Positions 8,486 through 16,916 of a DNA stretch of 64,000 bases are shown here, piece by piece; position 1 is the stretch's first letter; each line of letters begins with the position of its first letter. Location: positions 914,918-978,917 of the forward strand of contig NZ_NEFF01000001.1 of the NCBI RefSeq assembly GCF_002252045.1, read 5' to 3'. Below the pieces are notes generated by a model that was not told the DNA's origin, did no database searches, and worked only from the letters and a program-made list of their open reading frames with translations. The stretch is from Ignatzschineria sp. F8392 (GTDB taxonomy: Bacteria; Pseudomonadota; Gammaproteobacteria; Cardiobacteriales; Wohlfahrtiimonadaceae). A program made the position numbers and the translations under genes.

Positions 8486-9511
8486 ATGCAACAGATAGAG
8501 ACCAGATTAGAGTTAATCGGATTAGAGTTAAATCTAGGATTGAATCATTCTTTGTTGAATCAGCGCTTATTATTCCGGCGCTATTGGCAGAGATTTTTTT
8601 GGCACTTTTCGTCCCCTATTTTACTGCTTTTCCTATTACTGTTGATCATCGTGCCGGCAAATGCAGTTCCGCTGCAGCATGGAAAGAGTTTAACCCCTGC
8701 TATATTAGATGAGATTATTGTGCAGGAGTATTTTGTAAGTGAAAAGCTCGATGGTGTTCGTGGCTATTGGGATGGGGAGCAGCTTCTCTCCCGGCAAGGA
8801 TATGAGATCGTTGCACCAAAATGGTTTACAGAGCATCTTGGCGATATCCCTTTAGATGGGGAATTGTGGTTAGGGCGAGAAACCTTCCAAGAGATCTCTG
8901 CCTTGATCGCGCGTGCAGATCGGGAGGATCCGCTCTGGAGTAGGGTGACTTATCAAATTTTTGATCTGCCGGCAGAGCGAGGCCCCTTTCGTGATCGCGT
9001 TGCCAAGATGGCGCAATATCTACCCCTTTTAGCGGAGAAAAATCCCCATATCGCAATGATTCCTCAAATACGAGTGAACTCTAAAAGAGCACTTAAAAGA
9101 GAGTTAGATAGGGTAGTTTCGCTAGGGGGAGAGGGATTGATGCTCCATCATCAAGATGCTTTCTATCAACCCTATATTCGTCACGGTCAGCTGCTGAAGA
9201 TGAAAAAAGTAGAGGAGGATTGTGCGATGGTGATCGGTTACACTCCTGGGAAGGGTAAGTATCGGGGCATGGTAGGGGCTTTGCGCGTTAAAAATGTTAT
9301 TGAAGGGGAGACGAAGTATTTCAAAATCGGCTCCGGTTTGAAGGATCACGATCGGCAATCACCACCAGAGATTGGGCAGTGGATTCGTTATCGCCATAAT
9401 GGATTTACCGATCGAAAGATTCCTCGCTTTGCTCGCGTTATCGATATTAGTGGTGAGCATTGTGAGCAATTATCAGAGCAGGAGTTTAGGGCGTTAGAAG
9501 AGGCAATTTAG
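8486..9511 (+). CDS. ligE: Exported ATP-dependent DNA ligase, LigE type
   Basis: A minimal ATP-dependent DNA ligase (341 residues) with an export signal. A basic N-terminus precedes a hydrophobic stretch at about 43-57 and a likely cleavage site after PANA (residue 60). The adenylation motif I is SEKLDGVRGYWDG, with the AMP-accepting Lys at 87. Motifs follow as DGELWLGR, EGLMLHH and LKMKKVEEDCAMVIGYTPGKGKYRG; a compact OB domain ends the protein. Lig E enzymes of Neisseria, Haemophilus and Vibrio have this architecture and are thought to act on DNA in the periplasm or outside the cell. The 40-residue stretch before the signal core is longer than usual, so a later start is possible. GAGG at 8476 supports ATG 8486 moderately. 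Confidence 0.88.
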   Translation: MQQIETRLELIGLELNLGLNHSLLNQRLLFRRYWQRFFWHFSSPILLLFLLLLIIVPANAVPLQHGKSLTPAILDEIIVQEYFVSEKLDGVRGYWDGEQLLSRQGYEIVAPKWFTEHLGDIPLDGELWLGRETFQEISALIARADREDPLWSRVTYQIFDLPAERGPFRDRVAKMAQYLPLLAEKNPHIAMIPQIRVNSKRALKRELDRVVSLGGEGLMLHHQDAFYQPYIRHGQLLKMKKVEEDCAMVIGYTPGKGKYRGMVGALRVKNVIEGETKYFKIGSGLKDHDRQSPPEIGQWIRYRHNGFTDRKIPRFARVIDISGEHCEQLSEQEFRALEEAI

Positions 9512-9734
9512 CTTGAGATGAGATTATCTGTTTGTAGATATGGGGTTATCTATTATAATAATGGGGTTTATAGGATCTATATCGGATAATGGTAGAGAGC
9601 GATCATCTCGGAGATTCCCTGAAAAGTTGCTTAAGAGTGGCTGATAGAGAATAAGCTGTAAGAAGTTGCAAGAGAGATCGATAGGGAATTTAACCTTCTA
9701 CTAATTATCACTTTTATTATATAAGAGGCTTAAA

Positions 9735-10193
9735 ATGAAGAAATTAACAATGATTGGACTTGCAGTATTGACGCTTGCTGGTTGTACAAACTCAAGTCTA
9801 TATTCGGGTGATGTCTATACAGGAAACCAGGCGAAAACAGTTCAATCAGTCTCCTATGGTACAGTTGTTGCAGTTCGTCCTGTGACGATTCAAGCGGAAG
9901 GTTCATCTTTAGGAACCGTCTCTGGTGCAGTCTTAGGAGGTGTTCTTGGTAATGCAATGGGTGGAGGTCGTGGTCGTAATATCACAACCGCTGTGGGTGC
10001 CGTTGCAGGTGGAATCGCAGGAAATAAAGTTGAGCAACAGATGGATAAAGTTCAAGGTGTTGAGCTCGATATTAAAACCGATAGCGGACAAACAATTGCG
10101 GTGGTACAGAAGCAAGATAAGAGCCTTTTCCGCCCAGGTCAGCGTGTAAGAATGGTAGGAAGTGGTCGTAATATCAACGTTTCTCCTCTTTAA
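9735..10193 (+). CDS. slyB: SlyB-like glycine-zipper outer-membrane lipoprotein
   Basis: A 152-residue lipoprotein. The signal peptide MKKLTMIGLAVLTLAGC ends in a lipobox LAGC, with Cys17 as the acylated residue. A glycine-zipper segment (GAVLGGVLGNAMGGG and GAVAGGIAGNKVEQQMD) occupies about residues 65-105, as in the SlyB/Pcp/OmpA-like '2TM Gly zipper' family. The tail IDIKTDSGQTIAVVQ..FRPGQRVRMV is the usual SlyB beta segment. Members sit in the outer membrane and stabilise it under stress; in enterics slyB is PhoPQ-controlled. It has its own strong terminator downstream. Confidence 0.9.
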   Translation: MKKLTMIGLAVLTLAGCTNSSLYSGDVYTGNQAKTVQSVSYGTVVAVRPVTIQAEGSSLGTVSGAVLGGVLGNAMGGGRGRNITTAVGAVAGGIAGNKVEQQMDKVQGVELDIKTDSGQTIAVVQKQDKSLFRPGQRVRMVGSGRNINVSPL

Positions 10194-10250
10194 TAGCATC
10201 GATTATCGAGCGTAAGTGCATTAAAAACATTAAATTAAAAATGCATAGCA

Positions 10251-10297
10251 AAAAGGATCTAAAATGGAGTAATCCTCTATTTAGATCCTTTTTTTCT
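10251..10297 (+). terminator. Rho-independent terminator of slyB
   Basis: Arms AAAAGGATCTAAA (10251-10263) and TTTAGATCCTTTT (10280-10292) pair perfectly, and the right arm runs into a T tract at 10289-10295. Confidence 0.9.
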
Positions 10298-10542
10298 TTT
10301 ACTGTAATAATCAATTATTGTCATAATCAATTCTTAAGAGAGTTATTGGAGCGGCGGGAGCCGACGAATTCTTTCTTTTTGCCACTGCATGCCCGCCCAT
10401 TGGCATCTTTAATGCCGGGAATAATGATTATTAAAAGCATAATATTCATAATATTTGCCAAGACGTAATCATTGGCAGAGCGCATCTGCCGGCATGTGAT
10501 TTAAGGAAGAGCGCGGTGGTTAAATCCGGCAGTGTTCAGCCT
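10291..10542 (+). repeat. Dispersed intergenic repeat, copy A (full length)
   Basis: This stretch starts with ACTGTAATAATCAATTATTG and contains the hairpin CGGCGGGAGCCG at about 10353 and GGCATCTTTAATGCC near 10402. A long stem follows: CTGCCGG (about 10484) pairs with CCGGCAG (about 10515), with an inner ATTTAA/TTAAAT pairing. It ends at GTGTTCAGCC near 10542. Its first 140 bp recur directly behind it (copy B), and the whole unit recurs inverted at 47.7-48.0 kb (copy C). It codes for no protein. It could be a miniature transposable element or a structured RNA. Confidence 0.75.
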
Positions 10543-10680
10543 TTTTCTTTTTACTGTAATAATCAATTATTGTCATAATCAATTCTTAAGAAAGTTATTG
10601 GAGCGGCGGGAGCTGACTAATTTTTTTTTACCATTGCATGTCACCCATTGGCATCTTTGATGCTGGGGAAAATCACTATT
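10541..10680 (+). repeat. Dispersed intergenic repeat, copy B (partial)
   Basis: A direct repeat of the first ~140 bp of copy A, about 250 bp further on, with scattered changes (for example GAGCTGAC for GAGCCGAC, and GATGCTGGG for AATGCCGGG). The second half of the element is missing here. Confidence 0.85.
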
Positions 10681-10700
10681 TAAATGGTTAAAACTTCATC

Positions 10701-10729
10701 CCAAGATCGGCGCATTGCGCGCCGATTGG
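10701..10729 (-). terminator. Hairpin behind the aromatic amino acid permease
   Basis: ATCGGCGC (10706-10713) pairs with GCGCCGAT (10719-10726), flanked by CCAA/TTGG. On the minus strand it follows the permease stop at 10753. The T tract behind it is weak, so this is a probable rather than certain terminator. Confidence 0.5.
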
Positions 10730-10752
10730 GTTATTGTATTATTTGAAAAGTA

Positions 10753-12009
10753 TTATTTGAAAAAGTTAAGTGCAGAGACATTGAAGACTTCCACCAATAA
10801 ATGGGAGACAATTGCCACTAAACCGTAGAGAATGATGATGTAGGGCATCACTTTTCCACCAAAAGCGCGGAATGAGACAGCAGGTTTTTGCCCGCTTTTT
10901 TCTGCTTTTTTTCGATAATTGATCACCATTGCAGCCGGTACAATAACAGACCAGATCGCTGCAAAGAGACCTGCAAACCCGATCGCTAATACAAATCCAT
11001 TTGGAAAGAGCATCCCTAAAATTGTAGGAGGTAAGAAGGTGATCAATGCTGTTACAAAGCGACCTTTATGACCATCATTAATCTTAAAGAGATCAGCAAT
11101 ATAGTCGAAAAGACCCAATCCTGCGCCTAAAAATGAGGTCACAACCGCGAAGAACGCAAAGAAGCGGAGCGCTAAACCGGCAAAAGGTGAGGCATTAACC
11201 TCATCGAGAAGCCATGCTACTTGGTCACTTCCCACAGAGAGGAAACTTTCACGCTCAATACTGCCCATAATAGCGACCATCCAAGCAAGATAGAAGATAA
11301 AGGTGATGGACATTCCCCACGCAATCGCTTTCTTGATCTTTTTCCCCTCAATTCCATAATATTTTACAAAGCTAGGAACGCTAGCATGGAAGCAGAAGGA
11401 GGTTAAGAAGAAGGGCAGACTGGCAAAAGCATAGATGGCATAACGAGATTCACCACTTGGCTCAAAGAGATAGGGGATCTCGATTTTGCCTAAAAGACCT
11501 GTCACTGCGGCGAAAAGGGTCAAAAACATACCGATCATTAAGATGGTTGAGATACGATCAACCGCTTTAGTGCTCCACCAAACGATGCCGGTGAAGAGTA
11601 GAGCGAAAATCAGTGAGGATTGATAGCGCGGAATCGCAATATCGAAATTGTGACCGATGGTATTACTGATTACAGAACCAGAACCGACGACATAAGCATA
11701 GAGAAGAATATAGAGAACAAAGGCGACAGAGAACCCATTTACAAAGCGCCAAAGCCCCCCTAAATTATCTTTTACTAAGGTATCAAAACTCGCGCCAGGC
11801 TTATAGCCTAAATTGACCTCTAAGATCTGCTCCGCAGTAATATACATAAAAAAAACAGTCAAGAGCATTATCATGACTGTCCAACCAAACCACATCCCTG
11901 CAGATGCGATCGGTAAGCTTAACATTCCGGCTCCAATCATGGTTCCTGCAGCGATCATTGCGCCACCCACAACTGAAGGCGATTTATCTACTTTCATCTT
12001 CTTCCTCAT
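10753..12009 (-). CDS. Aromatic amino acid permease (HAAAP family, TyrP/Mtr/TnaB-like)
   Basis: A 418-residue inner-membrane permease with about 11 hydrophobic helices. The start GGAMIAAGTMIGAGMLSLPIASAG is the hallmark of hydroxy/aromatic amino acid permeases such as TyrP, Mtr and TnaB. WFGWTVMIML and the mid-protein SFCFHASVPSFVKYYG, with conserved Phe-His-x-x-[IV]-P, are also typical. These carriers import tyrosine or tryptophan with protons. Which amino acid is moved cannot be decided from the sequence; TyrP-like is my best guess. It is transcribed alone, diverging from the nhaC-like gene across a 580-bp spacer. Confidence 0.87.
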   Translation of the reverse strand: MRKKMKVDKSPSVVGGAMIAAGTMIGAGMLSLPIASAGMWFGWTVMIMLLTVFFMYITAEQILEVNLGYKPGASFDTLVKDNLGGLWRFVNGFSVAFVLYILLYAYVVGSGSVISNTIGHNFDIAIPRYQSSLIFALLFTGIVWWSTKAVDRISTILMIGMFLTLFAAVTGLLGKIEIPYLFEPSGESRYAIYAFASLPFFLTSFCFHASVPSFVKYYGIEGKKIKKAIAWGMSITFIFYLAWMVAIMGSIERESFLSVGSDQVAWLLDEVNASPFAGLALRFFAFFAVVTSFLGAGLGLFDYIADLFKINDGHKGRFVTALITFLPPTILGMLFPNGFVLAIGFAGLFAAIWSVIVPAAMVINYRKKAEKSGQKPAVSFRAFGGKVMPYIIILYGLVAIVSHLLVEVFNVSALNFFK

Positions 12010-12591
12010 CGGTCTACAACATAAGTTTGACCTGTTAGTTGATATTGCTCATTACTATATATGATCACATATATTGATCATGTGTCTTGATCAGCATCGA
12101 TTAGCATCGATTAGCATCGATCAGCCAATCGGCTAATATGAATTGATAAGTGCTGATAAGCGCTGATAAGAATCTACCGAATTTATCAGATCTATCTAGC
12201 CTATCAAATCGATTGATGCTCCAAATTTATTACTGAAAGTCTCTAATATTATCACGATCTACTATTACTGTAATGATTAATCGGGAAAATCGCGGGATAA
12301 AAATAGATCTTTGGGGATAATATGTGATAGACTTCTCGCCATTGACCGCAACATAATATGATTTTTTGATTCGTTTATCACTTCACTTACTGCACAGCCC
12401 ATCTTTTCACTCCGTTTATTCTATATTTGCGTAAGTAGGCCTTTTATTTAAGTACCGTTGCAACAGCGTCAATATTTTGGGCCCTATCCTTCAGATTTTT
12501 ATATCACTATTTTACTGATGCTTGAATCAGCAGTCATTAAGATTGACGGATAGATCTTCTCCTCTTGCACCTTTTTGAGGAAATAATAAAA
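12010..12591. other. Divergent intergenic region, aromatic permease / nhaC
   Basis: About 580 bp without a supported gene. A degenerate tandem run of GATTAGCATC units lies at about 12088-12125, followed by GCTGATAAG units. No TyrR box (TGTAAA-N6-TTTACA) was seen. The Shine-Dalgarno TGAGGAAA at 12575-12582 serves the nhaC-like gene. Confidence 0.55.
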
Positions 12592-14049
12592 ATGACTATT
12601 GAAGTATCGCCAGTTGAAGCGATTTCAACAAGAAAACCCACGATTATTGAAGCATTTATTCCCATAATATTTATGATGTTCTCCCTTGTGATCGGGATCG
12701 GTCTATGGGATGTTAGCCCCCATATACCCCTCTTATTGAGCGTCTGTGTAGCGATTATTGTCGCAATGCGCTTAGGTTTTAAATGGAAAGCGATCGAAAC
12801 GGGAATGTTAGATGCCGTTCGTCTTGCGCTACAAGCGATTGTAATTCTGATTGTGATCGGTACCATTATCGCCTCTTGGATTGCCGGCGGCATCGTTCCG
12901 ACCTTGATTTATTATGGACTCAATCTTCTTAATCCCGCCTATTTTCTAGTTGCAGCATGCGCCATCTGCTGCATTATCTCGATCGCATCGGGAAATGCTT
13001 GGACTGCCGCTGGGACAATAGGGATTGCGATTATGGGGATCGGCTTTGGTTTAGGGATTCCTCCAGAGATGGTAGCAGGTGCGGTAATTTCCGGCGCTTA
13101 CTTTGGTGATAAGATCTCCCCACTTTCTGAGTCGACTAACTTAGCACCGGGAATCGTAGGGGTAGATCTCTTTGAACATATTCGTTATATGCTCTATACC
13201 ACCATTCCGGCATTGATTATCTCTCTGATCCTTTTTACGATTTTAGGTTTTAGTGCAACCGCAGATTTAACTGATACGGCAGCGACAAACTTTACTCTGA
13301 GAGAAGATCTTAAAGAGCTCTTTGTGATCTCCCCTTGGTTACTCTTAGTGCCGGCATCGATCATTATTGTGATGATTTTCCGTATACCGGCATTTCCAGG
13401 ATTAATGATAGGCTCTATTTTAGGCGTGCTCTGCGCACTCTTTGTGCAGAATGCTGATCCTAGCATGGTGATGAATGCGCTCTATGATGGCTATAGCATT
13501 ACGACAGATAATGAGACGCTCAATGAACTCCTCAATAATGGCGGGATTGTCTCGGTCTTCTCGACAGTATCGCTTGTGATTATCGCAATGTGTTTTGGGG
13601 GGATTTTAGAGTTTACCGGCATCTTCCAGACTATCGTTGCCTCTATTGTTCGTTTAGCAAAGACAACAAAGAGTCTGATTATTGCCACGGTGACAACCTG
13701 TATTACGGGCAATATTGTCGGATGTGATCAATATATGTCGATCATTGTGCCGGGCAGAATGTATGCAGAGGAGTATCGTAAGCGTGGGATTAAAGGGAAA
13801 GTTCTCTCTCGTACATTGGAAGATTCTGGAACGATGACGTCACCGCTTATCCCTTGGAATACTTGTGGTGCCTTTATGGCAACAACATTGGGCGTTGCGA
13901 CCTTTGATTATCTCCCATATACCTTCCTCTGCCTCCTAAGTCCGGTGATTGCAATCGCTTATGCCTTAACAGGTTATACCATTGAATATTATGAAGATGG
14001 GGAAGCGCCGAAGAAAGTTAGACGTTTTAGAATGCCTAAGCGTATCTAA
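12592..14049 (+). CDS. nhaC: NhaC-type Na+/H+ antiporter family protein
   Basis: A membrane carrier of about 485 residues with roughly 12 hydrophobic segments. The segment ISGAYFGDKISPLSESTNLA is the strongest family mark of NhaC. It is followed by VDLFEHIRYMLYTTIPALI and a C-terminal SGTMTSPLIPWNTCG repeat-like motif. Family members exchange Na+ for H+; some relatives swap malate/lactate or amino acid/amine pairs, so the substrate is open. An upstream TTG (12565) in frame was rejected, because TGAGGAAA sits 10 nt before ATG 12592. A strong terminator follows. Confidence 0.85.
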   Translation: MTIEVSPVEAISTRKPTIIEAFIPIIFMMFSLVIGIGLWDVSPHIPLLLSVCVAIIVAMRLGFKWKAIETGMLDAVRLALQAIVILIVIGTIIASWIAGGIVPTLIYYGLNLLNPAYFLVAACAICCIISIASGNAWTAAGTIGIAIMGIGFGLGIPPEMVAGAVISGAYFGDKISPLSESTNLAPGIVGVDLFEHIRYMLYTTIPALIISLILFTILGFSATADLTDTAATNFTLREDLKELFVISPWLLLVPASIIIVMIFRIPAFPGLMIGSILGVLCALFVQNADPSMVMNALYDGYSITTDNETLNELLNNGGIVSVFSTVSLVIIAMCFGGILEFTGIFQTIVASIVRLAKTTKSLIIATVTTCITGNIVGCDQYMSIIVPGRMYAEEYRKRGIKGKVLSRTLEDSGTMTSPLIPWNTCGAFMATTLGVATFDYLPYTFLCLLSPVIAIAYALTGYTIEYYEDGEAPKKVRRFRMPKRI

Positions 14050-14092
14050 TCAAGAGGTAGATCGCTAGAGTAGATAAGAGTAGATAGATAAG

Positions 14093-14119
14093 AGAGTGAT
14101 CGAGAGATCACTCTTTTTT
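14093..14119 (+). terminator. Rho-independent terminator of nhaC
   Basis: AGAGTGATC (14093-14101) and GATCACTCT (14106-14114) form a 9-bp stem with a GAGA loop, followed by six T. Its other strand faces the AraC-type gene and may act both ways. Confidence 0.9.
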
Positions 14120-14130
14120 ATTATTTCTAT

Positions 14131-14919
14131 TTATGCTGAGCGAAGATGGATCTGTCGGTAACGATCAGGTGTCATACCGGTCATTTTAAGAAAGAGGGTA
14201 ATAAAGCTAGAGGTAGAGCGATATCCGAGCCTAAATGCACTCTCCTCAACACTATAACCTTTCTCTAAAAGCGCTAAGCCGTGGATAAAACGAAGACGCG
14301 CAGACCATTCACTAAAGCTCATTCCCAATTCTTTTTGAAAGTAGCGTGCGAGCGTTCGCTCGGTTGTATAGACTCGCTCCGCCCACTCTTTAAGCGTTAA
14401 TCGCAGTGCCGGATTGGCTTCTAAGGCGCTTAAAATGGGCATTAAATAGCGATGATGAGAGAAGGGGAGATAAGTATGGCCGACCATTGCCTCTTCAAGT
14501 TCATCGATAAAAACGAGGCTTCGGCGATAATCACGATCACTTTCGGGGAGATAGATCTCTTTTGCAAAGAGCTCATCAATAATACTCGATGCGATAGCGC
14601 TCAGTTGTAGGAGCGATGGGGTTTGAGGAAGCTTTTTCGCCTCTGCTTCACAGATATTGACTGAGCGAAAGCGTGCTTCAGCGCGACTATAACAGCTATG
14701 AGAGCAGAGTGGTGGAATCCAGATAGCAAATCCCGGCGGGGCAATAAAGCGTTCTTGAGCAATCTCTAAGGTGATCACACCATCATTAACTAAAATCATC
14801 TGTCCCCAAGAGTGGGAATGGCTTAAATATTCTGTCGCTTCATTGATATGTTCATCCGCTAGCATAATAAGGCGCTTAGGGTGATGTTGAAATGATTGCA
14901 GAGGAAGTTGCTGCACCAT
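14131..14919 (-). CDS. AraC-family transcriptional regulator
   Basis: A 262-residue regulator. The N-terminal cupin-like sensor (about 1-110) contains HSHSWGQMILVNDG and PPGFAIWIPPLCSHS, as in the NimR/YeaM type. The C-terminal double helix-turn-helix (about 165-258) has LTLKEWAERVYTTERTLARYF and VEESAFRLGYRSTSSFITLFLKMTGMTPDRYR, the classic AraC signature. It is divergent from a DMT exporter (163-bp gap), so the likely target is that exporter and its own gene. The effector is unknown. Confidence 0.9.
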   Translation of the reverse strand: MVQQLPLQSFQHHPKRLIMLADEHINEATEYLSHSHSWGQMILVNDGVITLEIAQERFIAPPGFAIWIPPLCSHSCYSRAEARFRSVNICEAEAKKLPQTPSLLQLSAIASSIIDELFAKEIYLPESDRDYRRSLVFIDELEEAMVGHTYLPFSHHRYLMPILSALEANPALRLTLKEWAERVYTTERTLARYFQKELGMSFSEWSARLRFIHGLALLEKGYSVEESAFRLGYRSTSSFITLFLKMTGMTPDRYRQIHLRSA

Positions 14920-15082
14920 TAAAGACTCCTATTAGAGAGAGGGTGGGGGAGATTGTCTGAATAGTGGGGAGGATTGTCCGATTTCCATTATATCCCTTAT
15001 ATCAGACAGGACTATACTATCCCTCTAATAATTTTCTTACAACTAATTCACTTATAACCTACTCAATCTAGGAGTTATCACT

Positions 15083-15952
15083 ATGCAATTTGCAGCGATG
15101 TTCTATCCCCTTTTAGCCGTCTTAATTTGGGCGATGAATGCTGTTGTCAACAAATTATCGACGGGAGTTGTCGAGCCAGAGACTATCTCATTTTACCGAT
15201 GGTTCTTTGCCTTTTTAATCCTCACGCCATTCTGCCTTAAAAAGAGCATTAAAGAGTGGCAAACGATCAAACCCTATCTTGCTAAACTCGCATTTTTAGG
15301 ACTTTTGGGGATGGCGCTCTACCAATGTCTTGCTTACTATGCCGCCTATACCATTAGCGCGACGATGATCGGCATCTTTATCTCCCTCATTCCACTATTA
15401 ACTATTATTTTGAGCCTATTTATCCTTAAAACACCAATCACATTGGGTTTAATTATCGGTAGTGCGCTCTCTTTTTTCGGGATTATCTGGCTGATTAGTG
15501 GTGGAATGCCGGGGATTCTCTTTGAAGTAGGGGTTGGGCAAGGGGAGTTGATGATGTTAGTTGCTGCTTCAGCCTATGCGCTCTATGGTGTCTTGACGAA
15601 AAAGTGGCAGATTCGTCTCTCTGTTTGGCAATCTCTCTATTGGCAGATTATCTTCGGAATGATAATTCTTCTCCCACTCTTCTGGCTAGCTGTAGATCGA
15701 GCGATCACCTCTGATAATATTGGCTTGATTCTCTTTGCCGGCATCCCCGCTTCTATTATCGCACCATTTCTATGGATTAAAGGGGTCGCTTTTCTTGGCC
15801 CTAATAAGACAGCACTCTTTATGAATCTTTCACCGCTATTAACAGCACTGATCTCCATTGTTGTACTGCATGAATCTCTAGAGAGCTATCACTATATCGG
15901 TGGTGCCGTCTCTCTAACAGGGGTTATGATCGCACAGAGATTTTCGCAGTAA
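15083..15952 (+). CDS. EamA/DMT-family transporter
   Basis: A 289-residue carrier with ten predicted helices in two EamA repeats (about 5-137 and 150-285). The first has LIWAMNAVVNKLS and FYRWFFAFLILTPF. The second has ASAYALYGVLTKKW and LFMNLSPLLTALISIVVLHE, the usual C-terminal EamA signature. Members export amino acids or other metabolites. It is transcribed away from an AraC regulator that probably controls it. The Shine-Dalgarno AGGAG at 15071-15075 is correctly spaced. Confidence 0.88.
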   Translation: MQFAAMFYPLLAVLIWAMNAVVNKLSTGVVEPETISFYRWFFAFLILTPFCLKKSIKEWQTIKPYLAKLAFLGLLGMALYQCLAYYAAYTISATMIGIFISLIPLLTIILSLFILKTPITLGLIIGSALSFFGIIWLISGGMPGILFEVGVGQGELMMLVAASAYALYGVLTKKWQIRLSVWQSLYWQIIFGMIILLPLFWLAVDRAITSDNIGLILFAGIPASIIAPFLWIKGVAFLGPNKTALFMNLSPLLTALISIVVLHESLESYHYIGGAVSLTGVMIAQRFSQ

Positions 15953-15990
15953 TCGATGCTTATCTAGAGTTTCTATTTTGAATCTTAACA

Positions 15991-16037
15991 AAACACCCTA
16001 AAGCAATCATTAATGATCAACTTTAGGGTGTTTTTTA
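15991..16037. terminator. Bidirectional terminator between DMT gene and metal ABC operon
   Basis: AAACACCCTAAAG (15991-16003) and CTTTAGGGTGTTT (16021-16033) form a perfect 13-bp stem with a T tract on the plus strand and an A-rich run on the other side. It can serve both convergent transcripts. Confidence 0.9.
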
Positions 16038-16076
16038 TATTCTCTTTATACCCTCTTTATTCTCTCTTTTAAGCGA

Positions 16077-16916
16077 CTAGAGGCTTTTTCGGCGAATCAT
16101 CCGATGGCGTAGACGGCTATAGATGAATGCGATTAAGAAGAGAAGTGTTTGGCTGAGAACGATACAGGGGCCCGTTTCGGCATCGATATGAAAGCTTAAG
16201 AGAACGCCCATAAAAGCGGAGATAAGTGAGGAGATTACCGCAATTATCATCATAATGGGGAAGCGCTTTGTGAGGAGAAAGCCAATAATGCCGGGGGCTA
16301 CCAACATCGCGATAACGAGGATAACGCCCACCGCTTGTAGTGATGCCACAATACTTAGTGCTAATAGAATCAGTAATGTATAGTGCAGAAATTTAACCGG
16401 CAGCCCTAAAACACTCGCTTGTACCGGATCGAAGCAGTAGAGCATAAAATCTTTTCGTTTCAAGAGGATAACAAGTAACGTAATGCCGGCAATAATGATA
16501 ATTTGCCACAGCTCTGATGGGAGAATCCCTAAGATATTACCAAATAGTACATGAGTAAGATGCTGATCGGTCTTTACAAAGGAGAACGCAAAGAGTCCTA
16601 ATGCAAAGAGTCCTGAGAAGACGATCCCTAAAATGGCATCCTCTTTAATCCGGCTATTAGCGCGTAGATACCCCGTTGCAACAGCACAGAAGAGCCCAGA
16701 GGCAAAGGCGCCTATTACGAGCGGAAGATTGAAGATAAAGGCTAAAACAATCCCCGGCAATACGGCATGAGAGATCGCATCGCCCATCAATGCCCATCCT
16801 TTCAAAATAAGGTAGCAGGAGAGAACGGCACAGACAACGCCGGAGATAAGCGCGCCTAACATCGCTTGCTGCATAAAGGGATATTGTAGTGGTGTTAAAA
16901 TTAAGGAATCGATCAT
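16077..16916 (-). CDS. sitD: Metal ABC transporter permease (SitD/YfeD-like)
   Basis: A 279-residue ABC-3 family permease with eight hydrophobic helices. It carries CYLILKGWALMGDAISHAVLPG, the family cytoplasmic loop, and VGVILVIAMLVAPGIIGFLL near residue 190. It pairs with the permease just upstream: the two genes overlap by 4 bp, so translation is coupled. The complex would import Mn2+ or Fe2+ in the Sit/Yfe class. Confidence 0.88.
   Translation of the reverse strand: MIDSLILTPLQYPFMQQAMLGALISGVVCAVLSCYLILKGWALMGDAISHAVLPGIVLAFIFNLPLVIGAFASGLFCAVATGYLRANSRIKEDAILGIVFSGLFALGLFAFSFVKTDQHLTHVLFGNILGILPSELWQIIIIAGITLLVILLKRKDFMLYCFDPVQASVLGLPVKFLHYTLLILLALSIVASLQAVGVILVIAMLVAPGIIGFLLTKRFPIMMIIAVISSLISAFMGVLLSFHIDAETGPCIVLSQTLLFLIAFIYSRLRHRMIRRKSL

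Noticed and set aside
10241..10468. Plus-strand 75-codon frame behind slyB
   Set aside because: It spans the slyB terminator and structured repeat copy A; coding is unlikely.
13194..13712. Minus-strand frames inside nhaC
   Set aside because: Shadows of a strongly supported membrane-protein gene.
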